DNA of 64,000 nucleotides. Source: Pseudomonas sp. UYIF39 (GTDB lineage: Bacteria; Pseudomonadota; Gammaproteobacteria; Pseudomonadales; Pseudomonadaceae). The notes below the pieces were generated by a model, which saw nothing but the letters and a program-made list of their open reading frames with translations, made no database searches and was not told the origin of the DNA. Location of the stretch: contig NZ_JALBYU010000011.1 of NCBI RefSeq assembly GCF_029963765.1, positions 1 to 64,000 on the forward strand. The letters are read 5' to 3'. The position numbers were made by a program, and so were the translations under genes. Of this stretch, positions 62,454 to 64,000 are shown piece by piece (position 1 is the stretch's first letter; every line of letters begins with the position of its first letter).

Positions 62454-64000
<1,547 letters not shown>

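Overview
The window is chromosomal DNA of a Pseudomonas, most likely from the P. fluorescens species complex. The evidence is the P. fluorescens-type gene content (dauBAR, aapJQMP, hmp with norR, pepA-holC-valS), high-GC codon use, and several families of palindromic intergenic repeats (REPINs) typical of that group. No tRNA, rRNA, CRISPR array, insertion sequence or prophage was found.

Layout. 0.1-4.5 kb (minus strand): lepA-lepB-rnc-era (EF4, signal peptidase I, RNase III, Era GTPase), with a 39-codon ORF in the lepB-rnc gap. 4.7-6.9 kb (minus): lptF-lptG, the LPS export permease. 7.2-13.7 kb (plus): pepA, holC, a small conserved gene, valS, rlmF. 13.9-19.97 kb: HU protein, YejK nucleoid protein, a membrane-anchored glutaredoxin, a GST, a GIY-YIG protein, a SnoaL-like protein, and an MFS transporter with its GntR regulator. 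20.1-20.9 kb: an MqsR/MqsA toxin-antitoxin pair behind a near-perfect palindromic operator. 21.0-25.2 kb (minus): the general amino-acid ABC transporter aapJQMP. 25.6-31 kb (plus): esterase estB, helicase rhlB and the D-arginine catabolism genes dauB-dauA-dauR, with a REPIN between dauB and dauA. 31-34 kb: the divergent nitric oxide defence pair hmp/norR, whose intergenic region carries three NorR-type sites, a perfect IHF consensus and a sigma-54-like promoter. 34.2-38.4 kb: cheV, a GNAT acetyltransferase, small secreted and cysteine-cluster proteins, and an unusual lipoprotein that fuses a solute-binding domain to a Rid (YjgF) domain. 39-45.9 kb: an RND efflux adaptor and pump, an OmpR-type regulator, a CusS-like sensor kinase and a small exported protein, preceded by a 10-bp-arm palindrome. 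46-48 kb: a deletion remnant of an OprD porin and a membrane diguanylate cyclase. 48.1-64 kb (minus): the dcw cell-division and cell-wall cluster, read as ftsI-murE-murF-mraY-murD-ftsW-murG-murC-ddlB-ftsQ-ftsA-ftsZ and then lpxC. Its first gene, ftsI, runs off the right edge.

Most of the window is conserved housekeeping DNA. The points that stand out are the SBP-Rid fusion lipoprotein, the hmp/norR control region, the palindromes upstream of the RND operon, mqsRA and dauB, the porin remnant, and the junction between the lepA block and the lptFG-pepA block. I found no convincing evidence of a wholly new multi-gene system.
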